Below are positions 1 through 19,280 of a DNA stretch of 64,000 nt, one piece after another. The translations under genes and the position numbers were made by a program. The stretch's first letter is position 1. Every line of letters starts with the position of its first letter. Under the pieces are notes generated by a model, which did not search any database, was not told the origin of the DNA, and worked only from the letters and a program-made list of their open reading frames with translations. The DNA is from Phallusia mammillata (Eukaryota > Chordata > Ascidiacea > Phlebobranchia > Ascidiidae). The stretch lies in NCBI GenBank assembly GCA_003260075.1, contig QLIY01000400.1, forward strand, positions 62,180-126,179, written 5' to 3'.

Positions 1-16
1 CATTCTCACTATAATC

Positions 17-360
17 CAGTGGTTCTTAACCTGGGTTCGATCGAACCCCAGGGGTACGGCAATGCTGATTCAGGGATTCGACGACCGTCTTATGAAATAC
101 AAATAGTCGGCAAATGTTTTAATCAAGCATTTAGGGGTAAAGGGTCCCTATTTGACGTAACAAAGAACACTGTGTGCACTGTTTGTAAGCAGCAAAACAA
201 CAAATCTTTGTAAATTGTTGGGGTTCGACCAAAGGCTGAAGAATATCATATGACTGTCTGAATAAACCAAAATCTGCGTTGACTGGGTTTATGTTATCGA
301 ATGTGAACTGTAATTATTTCTTGACTTTGACTCATCAACCTATTGCAACTGGTTTACATA
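17..360 (+). mobile_element. hAT-type element left end (right end not found)
   Basis: Starts with CAGTGGTTCTTAACC, the terminal sequence shared with the complete elements at 10851 and 52581. It is followed by a short palindrome (ggttcgatcgaacc). No matching right terminus is visible, so the end given is arbitrary. Confidence 0.55.
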
Positions 361-429
361 TATGTTATAACATTGTAGATTTGCTTACGATGGTCTGAAG
401 CGTCAACGCCTCACTCAGCCGATGTTGAG

Positions 430-1878
430 AAACAAACAAGGACAGCTTGTTACTTGTTTGTGGGAGGATGCCCTTCCCTTTGTTGCTGAAAAAGTGGGAC
501 TCGACATATATTAACTTTTTTCTATTACTGAATTTTAACGTTTGTTTAGAAAAACAAATCAAGAAATAATTTTCTGTCGTGTCAAAAAGTCTAGCAATTG
601 GCTCCTTTTTATGACAGGTTTCCAGGGTTTTACCGTTGGTAACTCACGCCCAGTCCAAAATAAAATGTAAAAAAGTTTCTAAAATCCTAAAATGATAATC
701 ATATTCAATTCTGTCACAGAAACTGTAAGCACGGCCATATGCTTGTGAAGGAAGTTGTTAATTGAAAATGTACTGTTTTCATTATGTTCCTAACAGCGAC
801 AAAATCTATTAACTAAACTGAAGCTTCCAGTACACTGTAATAAGTTTATTTTTGTTTTTGTTGTGCAATATAATATATAAAATCTATTTCGCTTACATAA
901 TAACATCCTCAGTCATAAACAAGATATAAAAATAGTTTACCAGGATATAAAATTATACAAAATGATAAAAAAAGGATTAAACGTTACAACCAGCATGTTA
1001 CCCTTAATTAAAATGTTTTTTGTTTTTAAGCTATCGGCAACAGAAGGTAGCAAGGTTGCTGGCATTGTTGGTGGATTTGCGGATGCTGAGTCACTAATCT
1101 GTCTCAAAGATTTGCTGAATCATGTTGACAGCGAGGGGCTTTGCACAGAAGAACTTTTCATCACTGATGGTGCCGGGTAAGTTTCAATGTTGTGGTAATA
1201 AATCATTGTAAATTGATTTGGGTATCACTCCCTGTTCTATTACCATTGTTGCAACGGTTTCTCTATAAACACTGAAGATGCTTTTTTAGCAAAATAAAAA
1301 AACATTGTGCAATTGTTTGCTATTAATTTGGTGTTTCAATGTCCCATACACAATGTTTTCATCAGGGTTAATGGCACAATAGCACATTTTGTTCTTATTG
1401 TACCAAACACGGTGATTACATGAAAAACTAACTTACACAAACACAATGACAATACATACATTTTCAGGGGTGTAAAAGGTTTAATTGATATACACGGCTT
1501 CCATAATTATCTTTTGTAGTGAACCAAACAAGCCAGAAAGCTATTGTCAACCAGCTGTGTCACAAAAGTTTCAAAAATCTGAAAGAAATTCAAGGATGTC
1601 AATTTAACAGAAATAATGTGAAGACAAAGCAACTGTTTTTGTTACAGCAGGGGGGGGGGGCAGCTTGTTACTTGTTTGTGGGAGGATGCCCTCCCCTTTG
1701 TTGCTGAAAAGGTGGGACTCGTCAAATATTAACTTTTTTCCATTACTGAATTTTAACGTTTGTTCAGAAAAATCAAATCAAGAAATAATTTTCTGTCATG
1801 TCAAAAAGTCTACCAATTGGCTCCTTTTTATGACAGGTTTCCAGGGTTTAACCGTTGGTAACTCACGCCCAGTCTAAA

Positions 1879-1954
<76 letters not shown>
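430..1954. repeat. Scrambled duplicated blocks around G-runs, NDUFS1 intron
   Basis: Block 441-655 recurs at 1661-1877 after a 10-base G-run (1651-1660). A 76-base G-run follows at 1879-1954. The block from about 780 to 1648 recurs at 2081-2948, and 1960-2070 recurs near 3262-3366. The order of pieces is inconsistent with one linear haplotype and points to mis-joined contigs. Confidence 0.8.
1031..1176 (+). pseudogene. Duplicate copy of the first visible NDUFS1 exon
   Basis: This copy is nearly identical to 2335-2480 and has the same acceptor and donor. Its downstream intron is also copied, up to the next acceptor at 1641-1648, where a 10-base G-run cuts it off. Flanking introns are copied as well. 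It is best read as the other haplotype or an unmerged contig end, not a second coding exon: using both would repeat about 49 residues that are single-copy in the family. Confidence 0.8.
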
Positions 1955-1956
<2 letters not shown>

Positions 1957-2334
1957 TTTTTTTCATTTTTCATCATAAAAATATATTTTGACTAATGCCC
2001 TACAATGTATTGAAATTTACGTTGCTCAGTTTGTAACTATTCGTAATTCACTTTACAGAAACAAATTTTTGGGGGGGGGGTTCATTATGTACCTAACAGC
2101 GACAAAATCTATTAACTAAAGCGAAGCTTCCAGTACACTGTAATAAGTTTTTTGTGTTTTTTTGTTGTGCAATATAACATATCAAATCTATTTCGCTTAC
2201 ATAATAACATCCTCAGTCATAAACAAGATGTAAAAATAGTTTATCAGGATATAAAATTATACAAAATGATAAGAAAAGGTATAAACATTACAACCAGCAT
2301 GTTACCCTTAATTAAATTGTTTTTTGTTTATAAG

Positions 2335-7080
<4,746 letters not shown>

Positions 7081-7188
7081 ATTTCCGGTTCATCAGTTCA
7101 ACTTCCGGAAAAAAAACTCCTCTTTAAAAAGTTTATTTATTTCCTGTCTGTCTGTATGAGTGGCATATCTGGTTTGCGTTTGTTCCCA

Positions 7189-7194
7189 AATAAA
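7189..7194 (+). terminator. Poly(A) signal AATAAA of NDUFS1
   Basis: AATAAA lies about 110 bases after the NDUFS1 stop codon, with no further exon in between. Confidence 0.7.
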
Positions 7195-10100
7195 AAAAAT
7201 CGATATTGAGTTCAAGTAATTAAAGGCTTGTTATTTACTACCACGCGTAGCGCTATGGAGCTTTTCATAGGCTGATTTGAATTCAGTCCGACGTAACTTG
7301 AACATAAGTCGTCCAGGCATTAACACTGTGAAGAGTGCCATTATGTGCATCAGATGCATATTCCTGTTTGTTTTATGGTTCGGCTTCGTAAAATGACTTC
7401 AAATCTGAAATTTTACCACCACGCAGTCGGGGGGGGGGGGTGCAAATTACTGTTTGTTTTATAGTTCGGGCTTCGTAAAATGACTTCAAATCTGAAATTT
7501 TACCACCACGCAGTCGGGGGGGGGGGGCTTTTTTTGCGTAGGTATTGTGGGGTAAATGTTCAGGTATTTGCTGTGCGCAGAGTTGGTCAAGTTTTTTTAA
7601 TCAATTTTGAATAAAGTCGCAACAAATAAGAATACTTGTATGGTGTCGGTTGAGCCCTTACAGTTAAAGTTATTTGAGATGAGTAGGCTGCATTCCGCTT
7701 GGTGGAAGAAAACAGAACACAATTAAACAGCGTTTCAAACCCCTTAAGGACAATATGAGGCAATATTACAATAATGAAAATGTATTTTTTATGAAAATAG
7801 AATGAGTTCGGAAATACTTGCGTTGGTAAAGTGGTTGCTTACTAAATAAATTTGACTTTTTATTTTTGACTTTTTTTGACGTTCACTGACTTTTTATTTA
7901 GACCCATGGTTGAGAAGTAATGTTACTGTACAATCAGCCAATCGGAAATGCCTTCGTAACGTTATGAAGCGAAAAATGTAGGGCACATTTGGTTGATCAA
8001 GTGGTGCGCTCTTTAGCTTCATCAGAAATCAGTTGGACGTAATTACTCGTAGAGAAACTTCGCCTGACGACATTAAAATTAGGTTTGGCCAAATCTTTAG
8101 ACTTGGAGAATAACGCAGGGGGGGGGGGCTGTAGGGCACATTTGGTTGATCAGGTGGTGCGCTCTTTGGCTGCATCAGAAATCAGTTGGACGTAATTACT
8201 CGTAGAGAAATTTCGCCTGACGGCATTAAAATTAGGTTTGGCCAAATCTTTAGACTTGGAGAATAACGCAGGGTGTTGGGATGTACACACAAAGGTTTAT
8301 AACCACATAATCAACAAAATTATGATCAAAACATATTGATGTTAGAACTTTTCGACATTTTGACACAACTTAAATAATACAAAGGCGACCCAAAAATAAA
8401 CCTTTGCCAAAACTTTGTTTAATGCATATGAGTGGTTCAGGACCGAGCATTTTTTTGTATTTTTAATTAAAAAAAAACAACTACATGCCAACGGCGTTTT
8501 TGTTTCCACCGAAATTAGTTTAAAATAGGCACATAGCACACGTTTTCTACGTTTCTTTCTATAGGAGATCGTTTCTCCAAAAAAGGTAATCGAATTTCTT
8601 GAGGAAAAAATCGAATCATTCCAAATGCCAGGGTCGGAGTCTAAATTTAGCTCAAGAACGCAAAGGTTTTTATTTGTGCTAATGCATGAAGAAAAAAATA
8701 GCCCGACGTAACTTTAATTATAAATTTGTCGACGGTCATAACATGGTATTTTTGTTCTAATTTTTTAAATATTTTTTGTAAAACTACATTTTATGTTAAA
8801 ACATTAGTAATATTTGTCCCAAAAACAAGAACAACAACGTGAAACAAATTTAGGACCAAATAAACAAATACAAAATTTTGGAACAAACCGCCAAACACAC
8901 AAAGCATTTCAAGCCTTTTGTTGTCCCCCGCATATTTAAGAACAAGCAACCGTCTACACTGCAAACTTTTTTCTTTTTCTTTGCAACAAGGAAGGGCCGG
9001 TGCTTCTGGCCGATTTCGGATGCAACAGCTAATTACTACCAAGATCGAAGTCGGAATCATGAGCGTGTTTCTCTTTTTCCTCCGGCGTGTAATAGTCGGT
9101 GTTATTGCTCCATCTCCGATTTTTGTTTCTTTTATTCTCTTTGTCAGTGCGCGCTTTTTCGTCGCGACTCAATAACGATTCTTTTCACTGCCATCTCGTC
9201 ATCTATGCGAGGTGCTCTTATTGTCTTTGGCAGTGCTTGATCATAGCAAAATGCAATGGATACCTTATGACAGTTTTTCTTAAGATCAGCAGGTTTAGCT
9301 ACGTTTTTAGAGAAAGTTACAGGGCAGGTACATGGTTTTAAATTTAATATTTTGCCAGTAAAACGCTGAAAATTATAACATTTGAAAAATGCACTTTGTA
9401 AAGGCAAAGATTCTAAGCAGAGCACAAACTTTGTTATGAATTCATCTTGTTTTGCTAAAGTAATATAAATTTACTACAAAGGCATTTTATGTTGACATTT
9501 TTGAATAATATTGACAACTGTCACGTTTATATGAGTTTGGTTTATTTGCAAGACGGTATTGTTGTTTAAGAAATGTTTTGTAAAACCTTTGCAGTTATTC
9601 AGTCGTCACAATACCGCCATTGTTTATTGTGGAATTTTCCATTGTGCAGCTGTGCAGACTGTAGGCAGTGTTGGTTGCAGTAATTTGCTTGATTAAAAAT
9701 CAATTTTGTTTGACGAGTATTGGAGGTAGCATTCTGCTGGTGTCCAATAGTCAACTGTGCGGTCGTTCAAGGCTCACCGCTTAATCTGCAAGCTGCTTTA
9801 AGAGGTAGGCTGTGCTACTAAAACTTACACTATATAATATGACAGCCAAATGTGTATTACACTGGCTTAAGGCTTCTACGAATACGGGCATTCTTGTTGT
9901 GTTGTTGTGTATTACTGCTGCCTTAAAATACCGAACAAACGTTTAAAGATTATGGCAACAAGTCTAAAAATGTCCACAAACAAGGACCACCAAAAAGGCA
10001 GCTGCCATGTTGCTTAAATTTCAGAGTTTTTTCGAAGACCTGGCATTTTTGGTTACCCGGTCATGAAGCAGAACAAAAACATTGGCTTGTTACGTTTGAA

Positions 10101-10850
10101 GTTTAGTTCAAATGACCTTTTGAAATCTGACACGAATAGCGCCTTAAACCAAAAACCACCAAATTGTTTTTTGTACGATTGCACTGTACATTGTGTCAGA
10201 TGTCATGCATTATCGATGCAAAAGATTATACTTGGTATTTAATCCACGACCCTGCCCAGTCTGGTCAATACTGAATGCACGCCACATTTACTGTCATTCA
10301 ATGCTGGGCTTCAAACCACAAATATTCTCCGAGACGTAAACTAAACGCTTAGTACAAATCTAACAGTCATTTTATGTTGAAATAGTTTGACCTAAAAAGC
10401 CACTAACTGACGCTAACTAAAGTTACATACAAAAGCGTATCCTACATTAAAACTTAAGGCCGTAATTTAGTTCAATATGCGTCAACATATTCACCATTAA
10501 AAAATAAAATATGTCTATTGATCTTTCAGTGTGTAATAACTGCTTAAGGCTACTGGCATTGATGTTTGAATTGCATGTTAAATACTAGGTTCTTATGGCA
10601 TGCGGTTTGTATCAATACATCGTGTTGTTCGTAGCACACAGAAGGTAACAACAGGTTTGGCCTCCATTGCATAATTTCTACATATCTTTTCCAATGAAAC
10701 GACCACAACTTGAACTTATAACTTTACCAATGCGACGAAAAAGGTTTGTCTGTTTAAGTCCTTTTTCTTTCAAACAAAACGTACTTTTAACGCGATTGTA
10801 TGCGATATGATATGTATCGTTTGTGCTATGCGAGAGGAATTACTTTAAAG
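7195..10850. other. Intergenic; duplicated blocks, no gene seen
   Basis: I found no ORF with recognisable family features and no splice-consistent exon chain. Duplicated blocks flank G-runs: about 7358-7428 and 7441-7515 (G at 7429-7440 and 7516-7527), and about 7975-8117 and 8129-8272 (G at 8118-8128). Short ORFs at 8878-9341 have low-complexity composition and look random. Confidence 0.6.
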
Positions 10851-11149
10851 CAGTGGTTCTTAACCTTTTTTCCTTGCTGCACCCCTTTCCAATCACCAAC
10901 CAATTTTCGCACCCCTTTCCAATCACCAACCAGTTTTCGCACCCCGCTGGGTTTTTGTATTCATATATAATAGACCTAACCAACCTTAATGATTCAGCAT
11001 CCCCGCACCCCCGGGGGGGGGGCACGAGTCGACCAGAAGCAACTGAATGCAATGCTGTCTTTTCGACGGCACCGTTTGTTTTATTTGATTGTGAACTGCA
11101 CGATCTTTTGAATTGGCTGTTTGTGGGGGGGGGGGGTTGAGAACCCCTG
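10851..11149. mobile_element. hAT-type non-autonomous element with 8-bp TSD
   Basis: Termini are CAGTGGTTCTTAACC and GGTTGAGAACCCCTG. The target-site duplication CTTTAAAG is exact at 10843-10850 and 11150-11157. No transposase frame is present. The inner stretch 11023-11124, bounded by two G-runs, is a copy of 11364-11471 and is probably a misplaced contig piece, so the true element is shorter. Confidence 0.85.
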
Positions 11150-14100
11150 CTTTAAAGCGTTTCGTTGGCATGTGTAACATTTGATATAGGTACACATTTG
11201 AATGTAGTTTGTTTATGCCGAAATTCCAAGTTACATTATGACGAACAATTAACACTATAGGTGGTTTAGTTCTACGGCACGGTTAGATGATATTGCGTCA
11301 TGTACAGCTTTGAAGTACTTGAGAATGGTATTTTGTTGAGCATAATTACAAGGTTATGTCCACATACGAGTCGACCAGAAGCCACTGAATGCAATGCTGT
11401 CTTTTCGACGGCACCAAACAAGTCTGTTTTATTTGATTGTGAACTGCACGATCTTTTGAATTGGCTGTTTGTCACGCGAAAATGTTCTGTTAATTTCCTT
11501 GAAAACATCATAGGCCATGAATTGCGGTTTTCGCGCATTTATATAATGTTTGTCTTAGAAGCGAATGGAAGTTGTTTGCGCGAAATAATGTTGTAAATTG
11601 AAACCGAAGCTAACATTTTTACAATATGTTTTGATTGTTTAAACTGTTTACGTTTTTTTGAGGTTTTCAGGGTGGCAAGCATTATTATTTTGCAAACGGT
11701 TTGTGTCGTCAAACGAGTGCTTAATTAACTAATTTTCCATTGCAATCGTAAAAGAGTTTTCGTCATAAAATTTCAAGACACTTTAAGCATTACACAGCGA
11801 AAAGCGTTTTCTTGTGTTACTAAGCCCCGTCTAAGAACCTTTTTCACACTCTTATCCCTTTTTCGACTTTTCTAACTTCTGACGCCCTCCCCTGCATAGT
11901 GACGTCACTAGCCACGTGACCAATGTGCGCCTGAAGGTGCGGGGGGGGGGAAGCGTTTTCTTGTGTTACTAAGCCCCGTCTAAGAACCTTTTTTACACTC
12001 TATCTCTTCTTCGACTTTTCTAACTTTTGACGCCCTCCCTTGCATAGTGACGTCACTAGCCACGTGACCAATGTGCGCCTGAAGGTGCATTAATTATTTA
12101 ATATTGGTGGTGGCGTTTAAAGGGGTGCGCATGCGCAGATANTTTGATGGAGTCTTGGTCTAAGTTTCGTTCGTTTGTGTTTGTGGTCAAAACCTGAAAC
12201 AAACAAATGTGATTTTGTTTTGGGTTTTGACCCAACATAAATAATAATTAATGTGTTGGTAAAAAAGGGTTTCGTAAAAACGGCGACCTGCAAATGCACC
12301 CAGGACATTACATGTTATTCACAATCTTCTGTGACGTTCACAGTGTTTGTAAGCTGCACTGGTGTACGTTTATATGTATTCAGTCAGTAGCAGAGGTAAA
12401 AACCAATACCGTAACACGCGTAACTTTGCGTCGGTCGTCCCCAACTGAAATAGCGCGAGGTAATTTTATTGATCCGTGGCGGTGGGGGCACCGCATCTGT
12501 TCTCTCATTATGCCTAATTCGCTTCATCTGTGCGTGTCGTAAACTAGCGAGTTTATTGCCTCGCGCGCCCGCTCACAACGCACGTAAAAACGACATTTAT
12601 AACCGAACGCGACACGCGACATGTTGCGCGCTAATTTGTTCCGTCGCTTTGCTTTTCCTATCGACGTCATCTCACTTGAAAGGTGAAAGCTACTTGACCC
12701 GAGAATCAGTTTGTTAAGTGCCGCATCATCCCTGTTAATTCCCCCATCAAAATTAACCCCGCATTTTTGACCCAGATCGCTCTTGGTTAAAGTTTATTTT
12801 TCACAATATTTATCCTTTATTTGTTTACTTAACAGTTTTCTAAATGCATGACGTCATTGCTTACGTCATACTTTCTATATGCTTACGTCACGTAGACTAT
12901 ACTTCGTTTATAGGGGGGGGGGACGCATTTTTGACCCAGATCGCTCTTGATTGAAGTTCATTTTTTGCAATATTTATCCTTTATTTGTTTACTCATCAGT
13001 TTTCTAAATGCATGACGTCATTGCTTAGGTCATACTTTCTATATGCTTACGTCACGTAGACTATACTTCGTTTATAAGTCGCAGTATAATCTTTTAACAT
13101 TTAGCTGTATTGACGGGAACAACAATTGTTGAAACGTGGATAGCAATGTATAGTGCATTATACAAGCCCTTTGACTTTTGGGTATTTATTTATTCTAGTC
13201 ACTTTTTTTTAAGTTTCCGTCTCGTGTTACTGAATTTGTGGACCTGACTTTACATTTGTTATCATTTGTGTCGAAATTAATCCAACTATCGGGCTTGATT
13301 CGGATTTTGTTTAAAAATTGGGCTGGAGCTGGGTTTCGAGTTTGTACTTTTCGCTCGAATACTAACCGGGGGGGGGGGATATTTGTGTCGAAATTAACCA
13401 ACTATCGGGCTTGATTCGGATTTTGTTTAAAAATTTGGCTGGAGCTGGGTTTCGAGTTTGTACTTTTCGCTCGAATACTAACCGTTCGCTGGTTAAATTG
13501 GGACTATTTCAATGATTGTTCAAAAGGGAAGTTTCTCTCTTAGGGGTCGGCAGTAGTAAAAAGTTTTTATTGCTCAGATTTATAATGATACACTTACTGT
13601 AAAACTAACGATAAAATGTTTGTCTTAGTACCGTATTTATTTTAATGTGGTAGTTTTAATTATTCCAATACATGCCACGTAACTGTCGAAGGTTTTGACG
13701 CAAAGCGTTTAATGGCCGAGATCCACAAACACATTCTTTTACACAATTACGGCCATTCGGTGCATATTTGCGGGAAAGTTTGAAATTGGAAAAGCGACAG
13801 ATCAAAATACTAAGACTCCAATTAAAAGTTTATTGTTGTACAAAGAAGTCGTTGTATGAAAGCAATTCAAAGATCTCGTTTTGTAAGTTGATTTTATGCG
13901 TTTTTTGGGGGTGGTCAATTGCGCGAAGAGTAGTTTACCTTGTTTGTGACATTCATAAGTTTAATGAAGAATATAATGGCCTAAAATACATCTCAGCGTT
14001 TGTCGATAATTGTAATACTAAAACATGTCGCCTTAGTCTACTTGATCATTATATTCCTCATTAAGCCTACCTTCTTCGTTTAACTTTTGTTTCGTGTTTA

Positions 14101-17100
14101 CCACTAAACACGTTGTTTGCAGTCAGTATGATTCCCTATGCTTGGTTCCGGATGCAAGAGTCTTGAGGTTAATTATTACCGAAGTATATTTTGCCATGAT
14201 TTGTTAAGTAAGTACTTGTTACTGAGTTGTCCGCAATTAAGTGCATGATCTCAAATGTTTAGTCCCAATGAAGGTCCAATGGGCAGCAATCACAAAAAAA
14301 CTCCCAATCATTTCAATACAGTTGAGGTCTGTGAGTCATGGTCGGTGTGTGTTCTGGCCTGTTTATATTTGTGTATTTTTTTCCACCAAATTTAAGTGCA
14401 AGGAAAAGCACTCACATAAAGTCCTTAACATCTTTCAAACCCAGTCCTGGTATAAGGCAAAGTTCACGGTCGTCGGCATGAGTTGAGGAGTTCAGGTCTT
14501 AAGGGGATTAAACCCGTATACCTTATGCTGGAACCAAGCGCAGAGTTAAAGGACCAGAGACATAGCACCAAGGCAATTAGTAACCAGCATATACATTGGC
14601 AATGCGGGATTGGATTATGCTACAAAGGCACGGCTTGATGCACGCAGTCTGGCTTTCAAGTCCAGGGACATAATTCCCACGAGTGCTTGGAGGTGCTGCT
14701 GCTGTGATTGTGGCGATGTCACAAGACGATTTGAAGAGTTTCTTCTGTTCTGAAGCAATTACCAATGTTTACAAACCGCCATATTTAAGCTGTTACGCAA
14801 CACAATGCTACACAATCAATACGTAATATAAGACCGTCTATATGGGACACTTTTAAAAACAAACATTTCCTGGTTAAAATCTGTCAGCTCTTTTATTGTA
14901 GACAAATATTTTTCGTTTTAAAAGCATCTTCAGTGTCTGTAAAAAGTGCTATCCCTAACTATAACACGTCAATGTAGGTACGGGTTATTGTTAACTGAAC
15001 GCCCAACCTTTTTAATTGGATAATATAGAAACATTTGTTCTGTAACAAATTTTGAACAGACGGGCAAGTACCGCGATTAGGTTGATTTGTTCATTAAAAC
15101 AAACACAAATATCCTCTTGGAACAGTAAAATTTACGAAGTGGGTTTTGTGTTTCCTAGATAAATTTAATTGTTAAAGCGTCCCGTTGTTAAAATTTTGCG
15201 AGCGTTGTGTTCAATTTCAGCATTATGTCTCACGCGATTTCTCAGTTGCGCAATATGTTGTTTTGCACTCGACCATTTATTGCTTAACTGCCACAATGGC
15301 ATGTAGATAGGCACAAAAAAGTAGTCACATAATGTGAGTATCTTTTGGTTTATTAACATATCATTGACCTTTGGTTTATTTTCTCAACGAACATGTTTAA
15401 AATTTTCCTTAGTGGTTGCATACGTCCAATAACGTAAAGGTAGGGTGCAAAAAAAACCCTTAAATTTTGTGGTGTTTAGGCTTCAGAAAAAGTTTGTGGA
15501 GTCATTTGTTTTTGGACTAAATGTTCCAGATTACGTTTATTTCCGTCTATGCACAACATTACTTGATTTACAACCAGGTAAATTTGACATTAATTGAGGG
15601 TAGACACGAGGAAATATTGTCTACCAGTTTCAGTAATTTAGTCTCTACTGTTTTTACGATGTTACCCAACTGATGAAAATCATGGACATAAGTTTGTTGG
15701 GGGGGGGGGTACTGTTTTTTACGATGTTACCCAACTGATGAAAATCATGGACATAAGTTTGTTCTTATTTTGGAGGACATTTTGTTTATTCTTGTGAGAT
15801 AAATCCTGAACTCTAAGCATGACAATATCTATTCGGCGTGAAAACTTTTTCGTTTGTGGTGCTCTCGGGGAAGATGCCCGGTTCCGATGAAGTTGGGTAA
15901 AAATTTTCGGCAACGTACTTTAGCCGTTGGCGTCAGAGGACCTCATCAATTATTCAAACGGCCACCCCGGGCCTTTCCTGTCTGTCGTTTTCACATTTAG
16001 TCAAAACCCGCTGCATCAGCAGGTTCACGCTTTGTGACGTAGACATTCAACTCGTTTATGACGTAACTATCGCGATTATTAATTGACTCGTTCAATTTAG
16101 TGATTTTGAGTGCTTTTGAAGTGTTCCGTTCCGTTTTAAAGACGATTAGAGACAGTTGAGACGGTGGCCTGAAAGATTTTTCTAAATTATGTTTCTAAAA
16201 AAGTTTGTTTCCAAGTTATGTGCATGGTCTTGCAAGATTTCTTTAAACGTGGCCAAATCTTTCTTGTGAACATTAGTAAACTTACTTGAGAGTTTTGACC
16301 TTTATTAACCTGATGTGCCAGATACGTCAGATACACGTTTAGTAACAGTTTTATTCTGACGGCCTAAGGCGCACTTTAAAAGTTATTCAGGTGACATTTC
16401 CAGCAGCACTTGTGATGTCATAGAAATGTTTGTGTGAAGTCATAGAGATGGAAACAAGTCAAGGCCATTTTCAAGGTCATGATTTTTGTCGAAATATTTT
16501 TCACCTAAAAGTATTTGGCGCACATTTATCATAAAAAGCAGTTGCATGGTAAACAGTAATCATTGCGTTTGTTGCTCTGGTGCCCAAATACACCTGAAAA
16601 GTGCGAAATTAATTTGCTTGTTGTCAGAAATGACGAAAAGTTTCGAGCACTTGAAGGCACCACATCGAGATATGAGATTCTCTTTTTCTCTCTCGAACAT
16701 TTCTGCATCGCGATGACGCGTCACGCGTGGTTAAAATGCGTAGTCGAGGTGCACTTATGACGCAACAATACCCACGTCTCTATTGTTTCTCAGAGCATTG
16801 ATATAAAAATAAACACAATTGTACATTGTTTGTAATTTAGCTTAAAATTTCCTAGTGATCTTGGTTGTATATTGGTTGTATGTTTTTTGTGGTCATTGAA
16901 ATCTGGATACTTTTTTAGCAGGTGCAATAGTTAAGTTAATTTTATGAATTGTGCCACTTTACAAGGCGTTTGATCTTCAAGCAAAACACGTTCCAAACAC
17001 GTAAGTTTTACATCAGCTGTATCCGAAATAACTGATTCGGTTGATTGAGCCCAAAGGGAAAATGTTCCGTTCCGTTTTAAAGACGGTTAGAGACATTCGA

Positions 17101-19213
17101 GACAGTGGTTTAAAAGTTGTTTCTATAACGTGTTCCTAAAAAAGTTTATTTCCAAGCCTTGAAATAACTGATTCGGTTGATTGAGCCCAAAGGGAAAATG
17201 ACTGCAAAATACTTCCTCACTGAAGCGTGTCACTTAATTAAAACTCGCCGGTGCGTGACGTTTCTGGTCGCAGGTGACCAGAGGGAGCTTCATGAATATT
17301 TCAAATTCAAAGCAGGTCAACTGTTAAAAGTCTCAGATTGCTTTGCACCACGAATACAGCGACAGAAGGGGACAGATAAACACACGAAACGGTTGCTAGT
17401 TTAAATGTTTTGTAAAACAACGACAGCTGAGTTCTTTTTGTGGTGAAGGGGGGGGGGTACGAAACGGAGTTGCTAATTTAAATGTTTTGTAAAACAACGA
17501 CAGCTGAGTTCTTTTTGTGGTGAATCTTCTTAAACGCGTGATTCTAAAACTTGTTACGTCAGCGACTCGATCAAATGTTCATCCAAAACCGGTTTAGGCT
17601 CACCTCGTACTGCGAAATATAAATGAATGGGGGGGGGGGTTTTAAAACTTGTTACGTCAGCGACCTGATCAAATGTTTATCCAAAACCGGTTTAGGCTCA
17701 CCTCGTACTGCGAAATATAAATGAATATATTTTACTCATGTTTTTCACTTTATTTCTTAAGCAAAACAGCTAATTGTATTACAAAACTGTATTAGCTGAT
17801 GCAATAACTCGGTTGGCCATTGAATATGTTTATCCATAGCTTTTTTGGGACCAACGACACAGTTCGGAAAAATAATGATTAAACAAGCAAAACTTAGGAC
17901 TTTATGCAGATCTTTATAAGCTCAAATCTTTTTCAAAAGCACGTTACTTTTTTGTTATAAGTAGGTAATGCGGCTCGTTAAGTAAACAAAATGGTGCGTT
18001 TTGGTAAAGTCTGGCTGTTCACGAAAAGGCAAACAAGTTGACGATTCTTAGCGCTTAAAAATAATAAAATTCAACTGAAAATTAGCACTGTTAAATAAAA
18101 CAAACCAAATTACAACTCTTAAAAATAGTTACTTTAAAATAGATATTTGGATTTTAAAGAAGTTGTATGGAAAAGGTAAATCAAAATGTTCATGTGTAAA
18201 CGACAACATGTGCTTTGTGTTTGAACATGGCCTAGTTTTACCAAATAGTGGGGGGGGGGGATATTATAAAACTGTATTAGCTGATGCAATAACTCTGTTG
18301 GCCATTGAATATGTCTATCCATAGCTTTTTTAGGACCAACGACAGTTCGGAAAAATAATAATTAAACAAACAAAACTTAGGACTTTATGCAGATCTTTAT
18401 AAGCTCAAATCTTTTTCAAAAGCGCGTTACTTTTTTGTTATAAGTAGGTAATGTACTAGCAGCTCGTTAAATAAACAAAATGGTGCGTTTTGGTAAAGTC
18501 TGGCTGTTCACGAAAAGGCGGGGGGGGGGGCCAACAAGTTGACGATTTTTAGCGCAAAATTAGCACTGTTAAAAAAAACAAACCAAATTACAACTCTTAA
18601 AAATAGTAACTTTAGAATAGATATTTGGATTTTAAAGAAGTTGTATGGAAAAGATAAATCAAAATGTTCATGTGTAAACCACAACATGTGCTTTGTGTTT
18701 GAACATGGCCTAGTTTTACCAAATAGTGGAAGCCTCGCTGATGCAGTTGCATATAGGTCATTCAACTGCTGAACATAATTATTATTGATCGTTTAGCTGA
18801 GATGAACCTGTGCACGTCTTGATCGAACTCAAAGTTAGAATTGCTCTTTTCCGCTTCACTCTTTCTCTTAGGGCGCTCGGCTTAAATCAGAACAACAAAC
18901 AAATTAGTGAAGTATGATTTCTATGATTGACTTATTCAAATAGAACCGATATTTTAAAATGCTTCAAGAAAATTTTGACATTATTTTGAAATGCTGGTTT
19001 TAACCAAGAATGCTTTTAGGGGGGGGGGCAGTATGATTTCTATGATTGACTTATTCAAATAGAACCAATATTTTAAAATGCTTCAAGAAACAATTTTGAC
19101 ATTATTTTGAAATGCTGGTTTTAACCAAGAATGCTTTTAAAATGCTTTTAACATAGTTTTTCAAATCCTACATTTTTCAAATTTTACATAAATTTTGATA
19201 AATTATTTTAAAA
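11150..19213. other. Intergenic region upstream of the sodium channel gene
   Basis: No supportable gene. Pairs of near-identical blocks flank G-runs: 11808-11940/11951-12090, 12768-12912/12923-13075, 13263-13367/13379-13483, 15648-15698/15710-15763, 17390-17447/17458-17525, 17546-17628/17640-17725, 18912-19018/19029-19138. Block 17776-18249 is repeated in two pieces at 18261-18519 and 18531-18729. A separate short direct repeat without G-run (gattcggttgattgagccc) occurs at about 17033 and 17171. One ambiguous base (n) is at 12142. Several TGACGTCA octamers occur. Upstream 5' UTR exons or enhancers of the channel gene could lie here unseen. Confidence 0.6.
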
Positions 19214-19280
19214 TGACGTCATAATTTTTCAGGGCTTGAACAAAATTTCCCTCCGAATGACGTAATCGGTTGGTGACGTC

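Noticed and set aside
8878-9341. Overlapping ORFs of 80-120 codons
   Set aside because: Low-complexity composition (Phe runs from poly-T), open in several frames on both strands, no family match.
17177-17404. 75-codon ORF MIEPKGKMTAKYFLTEACHL
   Set aside because: No recognised family or splice partners; its first bases are part of a local direct repeat (17033 and 17171).
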